Positions 27,142-37,026 of a stretch of 64,000 nt of DNA are shown piece after piece. Within the stretch, counting starts at the first letter, position 1; the number at the start of each line of letters is the position of its first letter. The notes beneath the pieces are model-generated. The model worked only from the letters and a program-made list of their open reading frames with translations. It ran no database searches and had not been told where the DNA came from. A program made the position numbers and the translations under genes. The DNA is from CAVSXS01 sp963767715 (GTDB lineage Bacteria > Chloroflexota > Ktedonobacteria > Ktedonobacterales > Ktedonobacteraceae): the NCBI GenBank assembly GCA_963767715.1, contig CAVYFA010000015.1, forward strand, positions 124,001 to 188,000. Direction: 5' to 3'.

Positions 27142-28956
27142 TTATCGGTTGATGTTCAGCATGGGAATCTTCGAGACGGTCCAGCGGTCGTTGGGGCTCG
27201 CTACCTCGAACTGCACCATCGAGATGGCATCGGTGGGGCAGCGCACGATGCAGAGGCCGCAGCGAATGCACTTCTCCTCGTCGATAATCATATCCGCGCC
27301 GCCGCGCCAGCTCTCGGTGCCCTGGTGCATAGGATCGCCCTTCACGACGCGTGAGAGGCCCTCCATGCTGATGCAGTCATACGGGCAGATATCGACGCAG
27401 CCGGAGCAGAGGATGCAGATCGACGGGTCGATCATGATATTCAACTGGCACTGCAGGCAGCGCCGCGCCTGTATAACAGCCTCTTCCGCCGTATAACCCG
27501 TCTCCGTCTCGCGGGTATTGCTGTAGCGATCCTTGAGCGGCAGGGCAGGCATCATCTGGAACGGGATGGATTCGTAGTCGTCCACCATGCCGCGCCGGTA
27601 GTCCGGCAACTCGACCTCCTCGGCGGGCTCGGCGGGCTTATCCTCGCCGCCCAGGTAGCGGTTGATAGCAATGGCGGCGTCGCGCCCATCGCCGATGGCT
27701 GAGATGAGGTTGCGCGAGCCTTCGGTGAAGTCGCCGCCCGCGAAGAGGCCGGCGTAGTTGGTCATCCAGGTCTCGCGATCAACCAGGGGAGCGCCGGAGC
27801 GCCGGTTGACATCCAGCTTCAGCTCCTTTGCCTGCACCCAGGAGGCATCGCTATACTGGCCGAAGGCGGCGATGACGGTGTCCGCTTCGATGGTGAATTC
27901 GCTGCCCGGAATGGGGATAGGACGGCGGCGCCCACTGGCATCGGGATCGCCCAGCTTGTTGCGAATGAGGCGCAGGCCACTGACATGTACGCCGTCGTCA
28001 CTCAGCACTTCGAGCTGTGAGACGAGATAAATGAATTCGATATGCTCGAACTCCGCCTCATCGACTTCGTACTCGTCGGAACCCATCTCCTCCTTGGAAC
28101 GGCGATAGAGGACATAGACCTTATCCGCGCCAAAGCGTACCGAGGTGCGGCAGCAGTCCATTGCGGTGAAACCGCCGCCCAGCACGATCACTTTCTTGCC
28201 GATGAAAGCCGGTTCGCCATAGTTCGTTTTCGCCAGGAGATTGATGCCGTGCTGAACGCCCTTGTAATCGGCGCCGGGGATGATCTTGTTATCCGGGCCG
28301 GTCAGTTCGTTGGAGATGTAGCAGCCCGCTGCCAGGTAGACGGCGTCGTACTGATTGAGCAGGTCGGCCACCTGGATATCTCGCCCCACACGCGTATTGT
28401 AGACAACATCCACGCCCATGTCGGCCATATACAGCGTAGTCTCTTCGTAGGTAACGCTGCGCGGCAGGCGCCAGACGGGAATGCCGTTGACCATCACGCC
28501 TCCGGCGACGGCATCGGCTTCGTAAATCGTGACGGGATAGCCCATGTCGCGCAGGTCGCGAGCGCAGGCAAGACCGGCAGAGCCGGCCCCGACGACGGCC
28601 ACCCTCTTTTCTTTCGTAATGGGCGGCTTCTCGGCGCGATGCTGGAACTCGCGATGGTCGGCGGCGGCGCGTTTCAACCAGCAGATCGCGATTGGCTTGC
28701 CGTCGATCTTATTGCGGCGGCAGACCGGCTCGCACGGGCGCGCGCAGGTACGGCCAAGCACGCCCGGCACGATATTACACTTGCAATTCAATAGATAGGC
28801 TTCGTCGAAACGAGCCTGGGAAATCAGACCAATATAGGTAGATACGTCGGTATGAGCCGGGCACCCAACCTGGCACGGAATATTCGTCTGGTACCAGTCC
28901 GGGGTGGTGATAACCGATTGGTATCGCGCTTCTAGCTCTCTATCAGGATCAAACAT
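27142..28956 (-). CDS. Glutamate-synthase-small-chain-like FAD oxidoreductase with two C-terminal 4Fe-4S clusters
   Basis: 604 residues. The N-terminal Fe-S domain (CQVGCPAHTDV, CKCNIVPGVLGRTCARPCE) is followed by an FAD site (VAVVGAGSAGLACARDL), an NAD(P) site (VIVLGGGFTAMDCCRTSVRFG) and GLFAGGDFTEGSRN. Two ferredoxin-type motifs close the protein: CILCSGCVDICPYDC and CIRCGLCIVRCPTDA. The GltD-like core passes electrons between NAD(P)H and Fe-S centres. With the extra ferredoxin module and no GltB gene nearby, it is more likely a ferredoxin:NAD(P) oxidoreductase or the electron-input subunit of another enzyme than glutamate synthase. The ATG at 28956 is chosen because the longer frame to 29067 consists of repeat-A sequence. 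Confidence 0.87.
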   Translation of the reverse strand: MFDPDRELEARYQSVITTPDWYQTNIPCQVGCPAHTDVSTYIGLISQARFDEAYLLNCKCNIVPGVLGRTCARPCEPVCRRNKIDGKPIAICWLKRAAADHREFQHRAEKPPITKEKRVAVVGAGSAGLACARDLRDMGYPVTIYEADAVAGGVMVNGIPVWRLPRSVTYEETTLYMADMGVDVVYNTRVGRDIQVADLLNQYDAVYLAAGCYISNELTGPDNKIIPGADYKGVQHGINLLAKTNYGEPAFIGKKVIVLGGGFTAMDCCRTSVRFGADKVYVLYRRSKEEMGSDEYEVDEAEFEHIEFIYLVSQLEVLSDDGVHVSGLRLIRNKLGDPDASGRRRPIPIPGSEFTIEADTVIAAFGQYSDASWVQAKELKLDVNRRSGAPLVDRETWMTNYAGLFAGGDFTEGSRNLISAIGDGRDAAIAINRYLGGEDKPAEPAEEVELPDYRRGMVDDYESIPFQMMPALPLKDRYSNTRETETGYTAEEAVIQARRCLQCQLNIMIDPSICILCSGCVDICPYDCISMEGLSRVVKGDPMHQGTESWRGGADMIIDEEKCIRCGLCIVRCPTDAISMVQFEVASPNDRWTVSKIPMLNINR

Positions 28957-28982
28957 GAGACATATCCCCTGTCCTAGTTCGT

Positions 28983-29061
28983 ACGGCACCCGCGAGGGGC
29001 ACCATTGTTCGCATGGCGCCTGCAAGGGGCGCCCTTCCCCTGGCACCCGCAAGGGGCGCCA
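28983..29061. repeat. Three tandem repeat-A units
   Basis: GGCACCCGCGAGGGGCACC, GGCGCCTGCAAGGGGCGCC and GGCACCCGCAAGGGGCGCC, spaced about 20-30 bases apart. Most units are themselves near-palindromic at the ends. Confidence 0.8.
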
Positions 29062-29128
29062 ATACATATCCCATCATGCCAGATTATAGCATAGAGGCTG
29101 AAGTGGAACAAGAATCAGTGGGCATACC

Positions 29129-30293
29129 TTATGGCGTGGATGTAGCGATCAGTCCGGCAAGCAGGGCCGCGCGCGGCGCAATGCTATCGAGCACCAGGTA
29201 TTCGTAGGGGCTGTGGTCTCGACCGCCGATGGGACCCAGGCCATCAAGCGTCGGAATGCCATATTCACTGGTGAAGCTGCCGTCGGATGCGCCGCCGGTC
29301 AGCACGTGATTCACACTGAAGTCCAGGAGATGCGCGATATGCCGGGCCTGTTCCGCTAACTGCAAACTGGCAGGTGTGCGCACCATCGGACTTTTGACGT
29401 CGGGGGCGACCTCAAGCGTCAGTTCCACGTCGGGGATGAGCTTGCTGCTCCATTAGTTCGTGGAAGCGCCGCTCCGTCGCCTTCCGATCATCATCGGTGA
29501 GGAAACGCAGGTCGAAGCGCACCTGCGCGAAATCGGGCACGACATTGGGAACCGTACCGCCAGAAATGACCCCGGCATTGACAGTGACACCTTCGCGCCA
29601 GCCGTTGAGATTACGAAACTGTAGTACCTGGTGCGCTATCTCTACGATAGCGTTACGGCCCTTCTCCGGCTCGACGCCGGCGTGCGCGGAACGTCCCTGG
29701 GCGGTCAGAGTATACCAGGTGTGGCCCTTGCGCGCGCTGACGAGATCGCCATTATCGCGGGCGGCCTCCAGGACGAGCGCTCGCTGGCAATTCTGGCATA
29801 CTCGCTGTATGACATCATGACTATGGCGGACATTGATTTCTTCATCGGAGACACAGAGGAAGCGAATTTCGCCGTAATCGCTGAAGCGCAGGGCTTGCAG
29901 CGCTTCGACGGCATACAGAGCCGCCAGGATATTGCCCTTCATATCGCAGACGCCCGGACCATAGACCGTATCCCCCTCGATGCGCAGCGGGCGCGCGGCG
30001 GCAGTGCCAACCGGGTAGACGGTATCCATATGGCCGAGCAGCAGCACGTTGCCCTGCCCCGTGCCATGCAGCACGCCCAGCAGGTCGTTACCCCACTCCT
30101 CGCGTTCGACAATAGTGACATCCATCCCCAATCCACGCATACGCGCGGCCAGCCAGGCCGCCACTATATCCAATCCCACTTTGTTATAGCTATCCGAATC
30201 AATGCCGCATAACAGGCGTAGTTCTTCAATATAGGTTGCCAGGTGTTGTTGTGTGTAGCGTTCTACATCACAAACCAGTGTTTGTAAGTCCAT
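29129..30293 (-). CDS. M20-family metallopeptidase (carboxypeptidase G2-like), one frameshift
   Basis: About 388 residues in two overlapping frames. From 30293 the first frame gives the metal-binding His in LLLGHMDTVYP, the bridging Asp in GPGVCDMKGN, the catalytic Glu pair in VSDEEI and the lid domain. It then ends artificially at 29412. A one-base shift at about 29440, after MEQ, continues as SKLIPDVELTLEVAPDVKSP and GGASDGSFTSEYGIPTLDGL to the last His in GGRDHSPYEYLVLDS, ending at 29129. All five metal ligands are therefore encoded. It hydrolyses an amino-acyl or folyl-type amide bond. The specific substrate is unknown. Likely cytoplasmic. The break is probably a sequencing indel. Confidence 0.82.
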
Positions 30294-30464
30294 AGGGAAA
30301 AAGTTACCTCCATATGTATATACGAACGAAGGTCATCAGAGTAGAGCAACAATGCTGAGGGACCCGATGGAGTATAATAGATGCATCCGCGGTAAGAAGC
30401 ATACTGCTACTGGCTCTATCAAGTATGCATTTCCGGCTACAAGCTGCTATGAAGAGAGAAGAGA

Positions 30465-31333
30465 ATGATCGAAGTAGTCAGTTGGCCAAAGCTTTCTGAT
30501 GAATGGGATGATGAAAATACGCCCTATTTCGAACTCTACGGAGAGACCGCGCCGCTTGTCGATCTGAATTACGCGCATGTGCTGCCCGTTGGACCCGCCG
30601 ATGGTTCGCCCGAAAATACAGCGGTGGTCCCCATCTATGAATACTGGTGGACCATCGGGCATTCTGGCGCCAGGTACCTGGCGAAATACTGGTCCCAGCT
30701 TCGAGACCCCGCCGCGACTATCTCGCTCTATTTTCCCCTCGACAAGGGTTGGCGCATCCAGGAGTGTGCGGCGACAGTGAAGTATCTCTCGCCCGTACAA
30801 GAGCAGGCAAGCTGGTGGAGTAAAGCGGCGGAGGGATGGAAACGCGCCGCACCGCTTCTCAACGACATGAGTACTATCGCGAATTTCGTTCCTGTCCCCG
30901 CGTTTAAGGGAGCCGCCTCAACGCTTGCCGCGATCGCACGGCTGCAGATCAATAGCGTCCCGCAGGTGGAGGGTTTCGAGTGGTCCGTCAGCAAAATCAC
31001 CCATAAGCGAGAGAAGAGTACCGGCTATCATGCAGGGGATAAAGTGGACGCTGCCCAAAAAGATGCTGTTAGAACTGGGAGACAGGCTGACAGGCAGTGT
31101 TGCCGTGAGTTTCATCCCATCACAGGTTCAGCAAGCAGGAGCCACTCCGGACGGCAACCAGAGTCCGGAGTTCGCCCCGGGAGCAATTCTCGCGCGCGTC
31201 CGAAATCCACCTGCAAAATCAGAAAGCCCCGATCTATGTGCCCTTTCTCGACGAGAATCCATCTGATAACGGGGAACATGCCGAGAAAGTATATATCAGC
31301 CTGCTAATTAAGCCGTGCGCTCCTGGCGGGTAG
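30465..31333 (+). CDS. Unrecognised protein of about 285 residues, two frameshifts
   Basis: ATG at 30465, after GAAGAGAGAAGAGA. Residues 1-185 are in one frame (MIEVVSWPKLSDEWDDENTP, a Trp-rich YEYWWTIGHSGARYLAKYW stretch, WWSKAAEGWKRAAPLLND). Near 31035 the coding moves one base to GIKWTLPKKMLLELGDRL and SVAVSFIPSQVQQAG, then near 31200 it moves again to HLQNQKAPIYVPFLDENPSD and ISLLIKPCAPGG, with a stop at 31331-31333. The uninterrupted frame to 31307 is wrong after the first shift. The C-terminal half looks like a beta-rich domain. No signal peptide is visible. No family is recognised. Its place next to restriction-modification remnants suggests accessory DNA. Confidence 0.5.
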
Positions 31334-31482
31334 AGAATTCCGAGAATAGAAGAGCAACGGCAACAGGACTATGGTAATTTTGAAAGCCGTAATGGACAAA
31401 TGACCTAGTTTTATGCTACTATCAGCGTAAAGTAGTTTGCGCCAACGCAAATACTAATTTTTGAGGATAGAGGCTGATTGAG

Positions 31483-31925
31483 ATGACTGAAATCAATTCT
31501 CCTTTTCGTTATCCTGGTGGCAAATTCTATGCGCGAAAACTCATTCTGGAACACATCATACCTCATACCTATTATAAAGAGCCTTTCGCTGGCGGCGCAT
31601 CTATTTTCTTCGCTAAGAGCAAAGTTGCGCATAATATTCTTAACGATGCCGATCCTGACCTTGTAAACTGCTACTTCACCATCAGAGATCACGTAGAAGA
31701 CCCTATCGGTTAGCACAAGTATTACATCAGCACAGCCACCGACTGCATTTCCTGCTTACCTATGACAATCATCCAGAGGTACGCAGAATTATCATAGGAA
31801 CCAAATTTTAGAAAAAAATGGAATTATACTGTCAACCGGACGGATACCAGAGTAAAAAGACCACTGCAAAGGGCAAACGTTACACGGGAAGAGAGGTCTT
31901 CATTACGAACTATGACGCGAATGCT
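31483..31925 (+). pseudogene. DNA adenine methyltransferase (Dam-type) remnant
   Basis: An intact start encodes INSPFRYPGGKFYARK (the N-terminal FRYPGGK motif) and YKEPFAGGASIFF (SAM-binding motif I), then LNDADPDLVNCYF. After 31710 the frame is broken. Pieces in other frames are still readable: RLHFLLTYDNHPEVRR near 31740-31785, WNYTVNRTD near 31818, and GKRYTGREVFITNYDANA near 31870-31925. The catalytic DPPY motif, which belongs between these pieces, is not found, so an internal segment is lost as well as several frame breaks. This is genuine decay and not a single sequencing error. The last piece runs into the opposite-strand nuclease remnant. Confidence 0.72.
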
Positions 31926-32495
31926 GTCGCGCTTTTGCCCTTACAATTGCCTCTAGAACCGCGGATTTGGTTTAGCGGCTGCCAATTAGGGTCATCAACT
32001 AATAGAACAGAAGGAGTTCGTGGAATAACCTTGTAACCCTCAACGTCCTCCGCAATAGCAGAAGGAAGCACAAATCTCCAATCTTTGTTGGTCGCATCTA
32101 CTAAAGATAAGTTGTCTGAAACACTATAATGTTTATAAAGTATCTCCAATAACCCCCGACTCAGAAACCAACTCAAATTCCTCACCTACTGTGCCACCTT
32201 CAAAAAGTGCGTTTGTAGGAGTTGCAACAATTATATCGAATTCAGTAGCCAGGTAACGATCATTATAGGGCAATGTCTTATTGCTACGGCTCCGATGGCA
32301 CTTCACGTTGAAGTGCGGAACTTTGTGTTTCCTTGTCCGAACTCCAGCGGCCATTGAACCTCGTACAGCACTTTTCGTTTCAACAATAATCCGAATGCAT
32401 TGAGTCCTGGAGTTGGTATCAGTCGAGGCTAAAATATCACATCTATAACCGGAATCACACCAACTAGCAGTTGGAATTTCGCAAGAGATTTGATT
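31910..32495 (-). pseudogene. Restriction-endonuclease-like remnant
   Basis: Reading from about 32495 downwards: SCEIPTASWCDSGYRCDILA, a stretch ending IRIIVETKSAV, then PHFNVKCHRSRSNKTLPYN, YLATEFDIIVATPTNALFEG and GEEFELVSESGVIGDTL. A one-base shift at about 32145 continues as YKHYSVSDNLSLVDATNKDW and IPRTPSVLLVDDPNWQPLN. D...ETK is compatible with a PD-(D/E)XK nuclease core. FDIIVATPTNALFEG resembles regions of some restriction or mobile-DNA nucleases. The N-terminus is missing (TGA at 32496-32498). It is convergent with and touching the Dam remnant, so together they look like a decayed type II restriction-modification pair. The family assignment is tentative. Confidence 0.5.
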
Positions 32496-32573
32496 TCATC
32501 ATTCTTTCTTCTATGCGATATACTCAATACAATCGAGTCAACTTACCGCAGATAGAAAAGGAGCATCGAGGCT

Positions 32574-34259
32574 ATGTCAACTGACTCAACCGAAACGAGT
32601 GGCCCGCGCACGGTTCGCGCGCCGCGCGGCACAACCATTACGTGCAAGGGCTGGCAGCAGGAGGCCGCCATGCGCATGATAATGAACAATCTCGACCCCG
32701 ACGTGGCCGAACGGCCACACGATCTCGTCGTCTATGGCGGCTCCGGCAGGGCAGCGCGCTCCTGGGAAGCCTTCGACGCGATTGTGCGCTCGCTGCAAAT
32801 GCTGGAAGACAACGAGACGCTGCTGGTGCAATCGGGCAAGCCGGTGGGGATATTTCGCACGCATCCCGAGGCGCCGCGCGTGCTGATCGCCAACTCGAAC
32901 CTCGTGCCGCACTGGGCGAACTGGGACGAGTTTCGGCGGCTGGAAGCGCTGGGGCTCACCATGTACGGGCAGATGACCGCCGGCTCGTGGATCTATATCG
33001 GCTCGCAGGGTATCGTGCAGGGGACGTACGAGACCTTCGCGGAGGCGGCGCGTAAGCATTACGGCGGCACGCTCAGGGGCAAGTTCGTGCTGACGGCTGG
33101 GCTGGGTGGCATGGGTGGCGCGCAGCCCCTGGCGGTGACGATGAACGAGGGCGTCTGCCTGGCGGTCGAAGTCGATCAGCTCCACATCCAGCGCCGCCTG
33201 GAGACGGGCTACTGCGACGAGATGGCCAGCACGCTCGACGAAGCGCTCGCGCAGGTGCGCGAGGCCTGCGACCAGGGACAGCCGCTCTCCATCGGATTGA
33301 TCGGCAACGCCGCCGAAATTTATCCTGAACTTGTACGCAGGGGCATCATCCCTGACATGGTGACGGACCAGACCTCCGCGCACGATGCCCTGAACGGCTA
33401 TATTCCCGCCGGGATGTCGCTGGAAGTGGCCGATGAGCTGCGCGCGCGCGACCCACAGGAATACATCCGGCACTCGCTGGAGTCGATGGTGACGCACGTG
33501 CGCGCCATGCTGGAGATGCAGCGGCAGGGCGCGATCGTCTTCGACTACGGCAACAACCTGCGCGGGCAGGCCCTGGCGGCGGGCGAGACCCACGCGCTGG
33601 ATTTTCCGGGGTTTGTGCCGGCCTACATTCGGCCCCTCTTCTGCCGCGGTAAGGGACCATTTCGCTGGGTGGCGCTCTCAGGCGACCCGGAAGATATCTA
33701 CCGCACGGACGAGGCCATCCTGGAGCTCTTCCCGGACGATGCCGGGCTGCGGCGCTGGATCACGATGGCGCGCCAGAAAATACAATTCCAGGGGCTGCCG
33801 GCGCGCATCTGCTGGCTGGGCTACGGCGAGCGCGACAGGGCCGGACTGGCCTTCAATGAGCTGGTGCGCAAGGGCATCGTCAAAGCGCCCATCGTGATCG
33901 GGCGCGATCACCTGGACAGCGGCTCGGTGGCCTCACCCTATCGCGAAACCGAGGCGATGAAGGACGGCAGCGATGCCATCGCCGACTGGCCGCTGCTCAA
34001 TGCGCTGTTCAATACGGCATCGGGTGCGACGTGGGTCTCCATCCATCACGGCGGCGGAGTGGGCATCGGCTACTCGATCCACGCCGGGCAGGTAATCGTG
34101 GCCGATGGCACACCGCAGGCGGCGGAACGGCTCTCGCGCGTGCTGACGAACGACCCCGGCACAGGAGTGATGCGCCACGTCGACGCCGGGTATGAAGAAG
34201 CCAGAGAATGCGCGCAGGAGCGCGGGGTGAAGATCCCGATGTTGATGCACATTGACTAA
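32574..34259 (+). CDS. hutU: Urocanate hydratase
   Basis: Second step of histidine degradation: urocanate to imidazolonepropionate, with tightly bound NAD+. 561 residues, the normal length. Family landmarks are VVYGGSGRAARSWEAF, the NAD-binding GLGGMGGAQPLAVTM, VTDQTSAHDALNGYIPAGM, GPFRWVALSGDPEDI and SIHHGGGVGIGYSIHAGQV near the C-terminus. No other hut genes (hutH, hutI, hutF or hutG) are adjacent, so the pathway must be dispersed. AAAGGAG lies about 12 bases before the ATG. The gene follows the restriction-modification remnants but looks intact and chromosomal. Confidence 0.96.
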   Translation: MSTDSTETSGPRTVRAPRGTTITCKGWQQEAAMRMIMNNLDPDVAERPHDLVVYGGSGRAARSWEAFDAIVRSLQMLEDNETLLVQSGKPVGIFRTHPEAPRVLIANSNLVPHWANWDEFRRLEALGLTMYGQMTAGSWIYIGSQGIVQGTYETFAEAARKHYGGTLRGKFVLTAGLGGMGGAQPLAVTMNEGVCLAVEVDQLHIQRRLETGYCDEMASTLDEALAQVREACDQGQPLSIGLIGNAAEIYPELVRRGIIPDMVTDQTSAHDALNGYIPAGMSLEVADELRARDPQEYIRHSLESMVTHVRAMLEMQRQGAIVFDYGNNLRGQALAAGETHALDFPGFVPAYIRPLFCRGKGPFRWVALSGDPEDIYRTDEAILELFPDDAGLRRWITMARQKIQFQGLPARICWLGYGERDRAGLAFNELVRKGIVKAPIVIGRDHLDSGSVASPYRETEAMKDGSDAIADWPLLNALFNTASGATWVSIHHGGGVGIGYSIHAGQVIVADGTPQAAERLSRVLTNDPGTGVMRHVDAGYEEARECAQERGVKIPMLMHID

Positions 34260-34416
34260 TAAATGTGGACAGTATAGCATCCATCGGACTGGCCGATAAT
34301 GCATGTTGACGAATTAATGTGGACACTTCCCAGGGCGGCGCAAGGCCCCCGCCCGTCCACCACTCACCGCCCCTCAAACTGTCCGCATTTCTTCGTTAAT
34401 GTGCATCATCGGCGCT

Positions 34417-34442
34417 GGCCGCGGTAAACCGGGCCCTACTCT
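34417..34442 (+). repeat. Partial repeat-C copy
   Basis: GGCCGCGGTAAACCGGGCCC then TACTCT, the right half of the 12694 and 45607 copies. It touches the end of the cupin gene. Nearby, TTAATGTGGACA-like words also occur twice (about 34258 and 34313). Confidence 0.6.
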
Positions 34443-34849
34443 TGTTGGGCGGCGGATGTGAGGTATTGTTCGTCGCTGACCTTTTCCATCCAGTCGGCGG
34501 TCTTGCCGTCGAGCCGTTCCTGAATGGCGATGTGCGCCATGGCCGTGGTGGGAGTGGCGCCGTGCCAATGTTTCTCACCGGGCTCGAACCAGATCACGTC
34601 GCCCGGCCGAATGTCCTCGATCGGACCGCCCCAGCGTTGTGCCCGGCCGCAGCCCGCCGTCACGATCAGCGTCTGGCCCAGCGGGTGGCTGTGCCAGGCG
34701 GTGCGAGACCCGGGCTCGAACGTGACACTGGCGCCGACGGCGCGCGCCGGATCGGGCGCCGTGAACAGGGGATCAATGCGTACAGCGCCGGTAAAATTCT
34801 CGGCCGATGCTTTGCCGGAAGGTTGTGAGCCACTTCTTTTAATGTCCAT
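34436..34849 (-). CDS. Small cupin-domain protein
   Basis: A 137-residue single cupin. The metal-binding motif 1 is AWHSHPLGQTLIVTAG (two His) and motif 2 is RPGDVIWFEPGEKHWHGATP (a terminal His). The N-terminal half (ASVTFEPGSRT) fits the (R)-mandelonitrile-lyase/DUF-type cupins often annotated as carboxymuconolactone-decarboxylase-associated cupins. The reaction cannot be assigned. The ATG at 34849 is supported by GGAGGA about 10 bases upstream. The longer frame to 34972 is not supported. It stands alone on the minus strand, convergent with hutU. Confidence 0.85.
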   Translation of the reverse strand: MDIKRSGSQPSGKASAENFTGAVRIDPLFTAPDPARAVGASVTFEPGSRTAWHSHPLGQTLIVTAGCGRAQRWGGPIEDIRPGDVIWFEPGEKHWHGATPTTAMAHIAIQERLDGKTADWMEKVSDEQYLTSAAQQE

Positions 34850-35029
34850 GTGTTGTATTCCTCCATTATGCCTGCAAAAGCAGGGCAAGACCGGACAGGC
34901 GCAAGGATGGCAACCGCGAGAACGTAGCAACCGCGAGGGTTGCCACCCCATAACGGCGAAATGTAGTGGCACCTCGGCTTGCCATCCCCGCCGCCATCTC
35001 CACCATCGACATCCACGCTAGTACACCAG

Positions 35030-36116
35030 TTACGGCGCTGATTGCGTGTCGCCGAGCTTCCAGGAGCCGTTTTGATTGACCAGGACGCCTGAGCTTGTCT
35101 GCGACTTGCCATTGCCAAGCGTGATCGTGACGGTACCCGTCGCGGTTTTGCCGTTATTGTTTGTCACCGGGCCAACGGTGCATTTTTTCACCCCATTGCC
35201 ACCTAGCGGGCTATCGAGGAGAGCCAGCCCTGTCTTGATTTCATTCAGGTTCGTGTGCTGTTGTAAGTTCGTTGACTCGAGGTTGAAAATGCCCTGCGCG
35301 TCGCTATTCTCCAGCGCCGTGCAATAGGCCTGCAGCGCCTTTTCCGGCGTGGAGCGAGTAGAGTTGTAGTAGAGGTAGCCGCCGATGCCGCCTCCAACGA
35401 GCAGCAGGAGCAGTACCACCAAGCCGATTATCAGGCCCGCGCGGCTCCTTCTTCTGGGGGGAGCCGATGGCGGCGCGCCGAGTTGTCCCGGAGCAGCGCC
35501 CCACTGTTGCTGGTACTCGCCCTGCGCCGGGGGAAAGTTCTGTGGAGCCGTGTTATAGCGGGGTGGAGCCTGCTGGTAATCGGGCTGCTGGGGGGGATAC
35601 GGCGCCGCTGGTTGGTAGGCCGGATAACTTTGCTGCCCAGCCTGCCCGTACTGGCCATACTGTCCACCCTGGCCGTAATCACCATAGGCGGGTGGCGGCT
35701 GCTGGTAGCCGGGTTGAGGCTCGGCTGCATAGTTGGAAGGCCCGGCAGACGGCGGAGGAACAGCCACCGTCGGCTGATATTGCTGGCCCGCGTAATCGTT
35801 GACGTTGGCTCGCATAGTGGAATCGTACGAACCGGCTGATCTCGTAGGTGAACGATGTCGCACCGATACGGATGACATCTCCCGGCATAAGCAAGCGGGG
35901 AGACTGTGGAGCAAGGCGCTGCTCGTTCACAAATGTCCCGTTTGTGCTGCTCAAGTCGACAATCACGTAGCCCTGCGCATCAGGCCGAAGCTCGGCATGG
36001 TGCGAGGAGGACTGGGGATCAGCCAACACCACCTGGTTATCAGGCGCTCGCCCTATGCTGAGCGCCGAGGAAGGCAGGGATATATTCCCAGAAGGACCGT
36101 TCAGACTGGCTTCCAT
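35030..36116 (-). CDS. FHA-domain protein with membrane anchor and C-terminal DUF4878-like domain, one frameshift
   Basis: Residues 1-85 form a forkhead-associated domain that binds phosphothreonine: LSIGRAPDNQVVLADPQSSS, SHHAELRP, DLSSTNGTFVN. The frame is then broken near 35820-35840. One base over, coding continues as MRANVNDYAGQQYQPTVAVP, a Pro/Gln/Tyr/Gly-rich linker, RRRSR followed by a membrane helix (AGLIIGLVVLLLLLVGGGIG), and an outside domain (TRSTPEKALQAYCTALENSD ... VNQNGSWKLGD) of the DUF4878/lumazine-like type. The ATG at 36116 has AAGGAG 8 bases before it. The architecture implies that it reads phosphorylation by a Ser/Thr kinase, and one is encoded at 1.3 kb. The break is probably an indel. 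Confidence 0.72.
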
Positions 36117-36246
36117 AAACACAACTCCTTAAATAGCGACAACATCAGATAATAATAACACTCATTTGTAAAGTCTAGTGTATCATGTTCACCGGAAGTT
36201 TGTCCGGTAATCTTGCCACAGTAATTTTGCTGAATCGCTCACATCC

Positions 36247-37026
36247 TTAACCAGGCAACCCCTCTACAATCGCCTGCCACGTCGCGGCGTAGATGCCCTT
36301 CAGCCCCTCGCCGAGTCCCTCCGGATTCCCACCTGCATCCAGCAGCCCGAACACCGCCTCGAGCAGCGCCGCCATATTGCGGTCCCCACGCGCCGTCACC
36401 TGGCTGCGCAGATCAACCAGGTTGCTGCGCCACTCGCCGCGCTGCTTAGCAGCAGGACCGAGTACTGCCAGCGTATTGCGAGCAATTGCCTCGAACACTT
36501 GAGGATCGACGCCTCCGGCCTCGACGCTCACCGCAATCGTATCCCATGCCTGCCGGTACACGCCGAGCAGGTCGCGCCCAAGCTGCGAGAGTTCATTGCC
36601 GAACAGCGCTAACTGGATGACATTCAGCAGCGCCTTCAGTTCCGCATCGCTCGTCTGAGCCACCTGCGTCATGAGAGACTGCGCCTGCGCCATTTTCTCC
36701 TGCGGGCTGCCCAATAACGCTGCAATACTATTTGGGATCAGATTGGCATCAAAGGGCAAAGACTCTTCTTCTGTATCACCCCCTTCATCCTGCCCACCTG
36801 CGGAAATACCCGCCTGGATCGCATTGATCTGCTCGGCATAGGGGTGCTCTTCGGGAAGAGAAGGTGGCTGGTTATCCAGGATAGCCAGGATAGCAGTGAA
36901 GAACTTTGCATCTTGTACTTGACTGGTGTCCTGCGCCTGCTTCAAGGCCCCAGCTATCGTCTCGCGCCATTCATCGCGTTTTTCCGGCACATCAGTCATA
37001 ACGGTAATCGTATTCGCAACAATCAC
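36247..37026 (-). CDS. Stand-alone 'domain X' protein of the CHAT/TIR cluster
   Basis: 259 residues, mostly helical, soluble, no recognised family. Its two halves match the C-terminal region of the larger CHAT gene upstream. ANTITVMTDVPEKRDEWRET corresponds to TNTIAVMT...HRAEWREN. LPEEHPYAEQINAIQAG corresponds to LPDDHPYAQAIASIQEG. IPNSIAALLGSPQEKM corresponds to IPRSIEALTGGPQEKM. VYRQAWDTIAVSVE corresponds to MYRQAWDTIVAGVE. The start is GTG in the sequence GTGA, overlapping the TGA stop of the preceding CHAT gene by 4 bases, so translation is probably coupled. The same domain is fused in one paralogue and separate in the other, which strongly suggests that the proteins act together. Function unknown. 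Confidence 0.8.
   Translation of the reverse strand: MIVANTITVMTDVPEKRDEWRETIAGALKQAQDTSQVQDAKFFTAILAILDNQPPSLPEEHPYAEQINAIQAGISAGGQDEGGDTEEESLPFDANLIPNSIAALLGSPQEKMAQAQSLMTQVAQTSDAELKALLNVIQLALFGNELSQLGRDLLGVYRQAWDTIAVSVEAGGVDPQVFEAIARNTLAVLGPAAKQRGEWRSNLVDLRSQVTARGDRNMAALLEAVFGLLDAGGNPEGLGEGLKGIYAATWQAIVEGLPG

Noticed and set aside
32586..33593. 335-codon open frame on the minus strand
   Set aside because: Antisense of urocanate hydratase.
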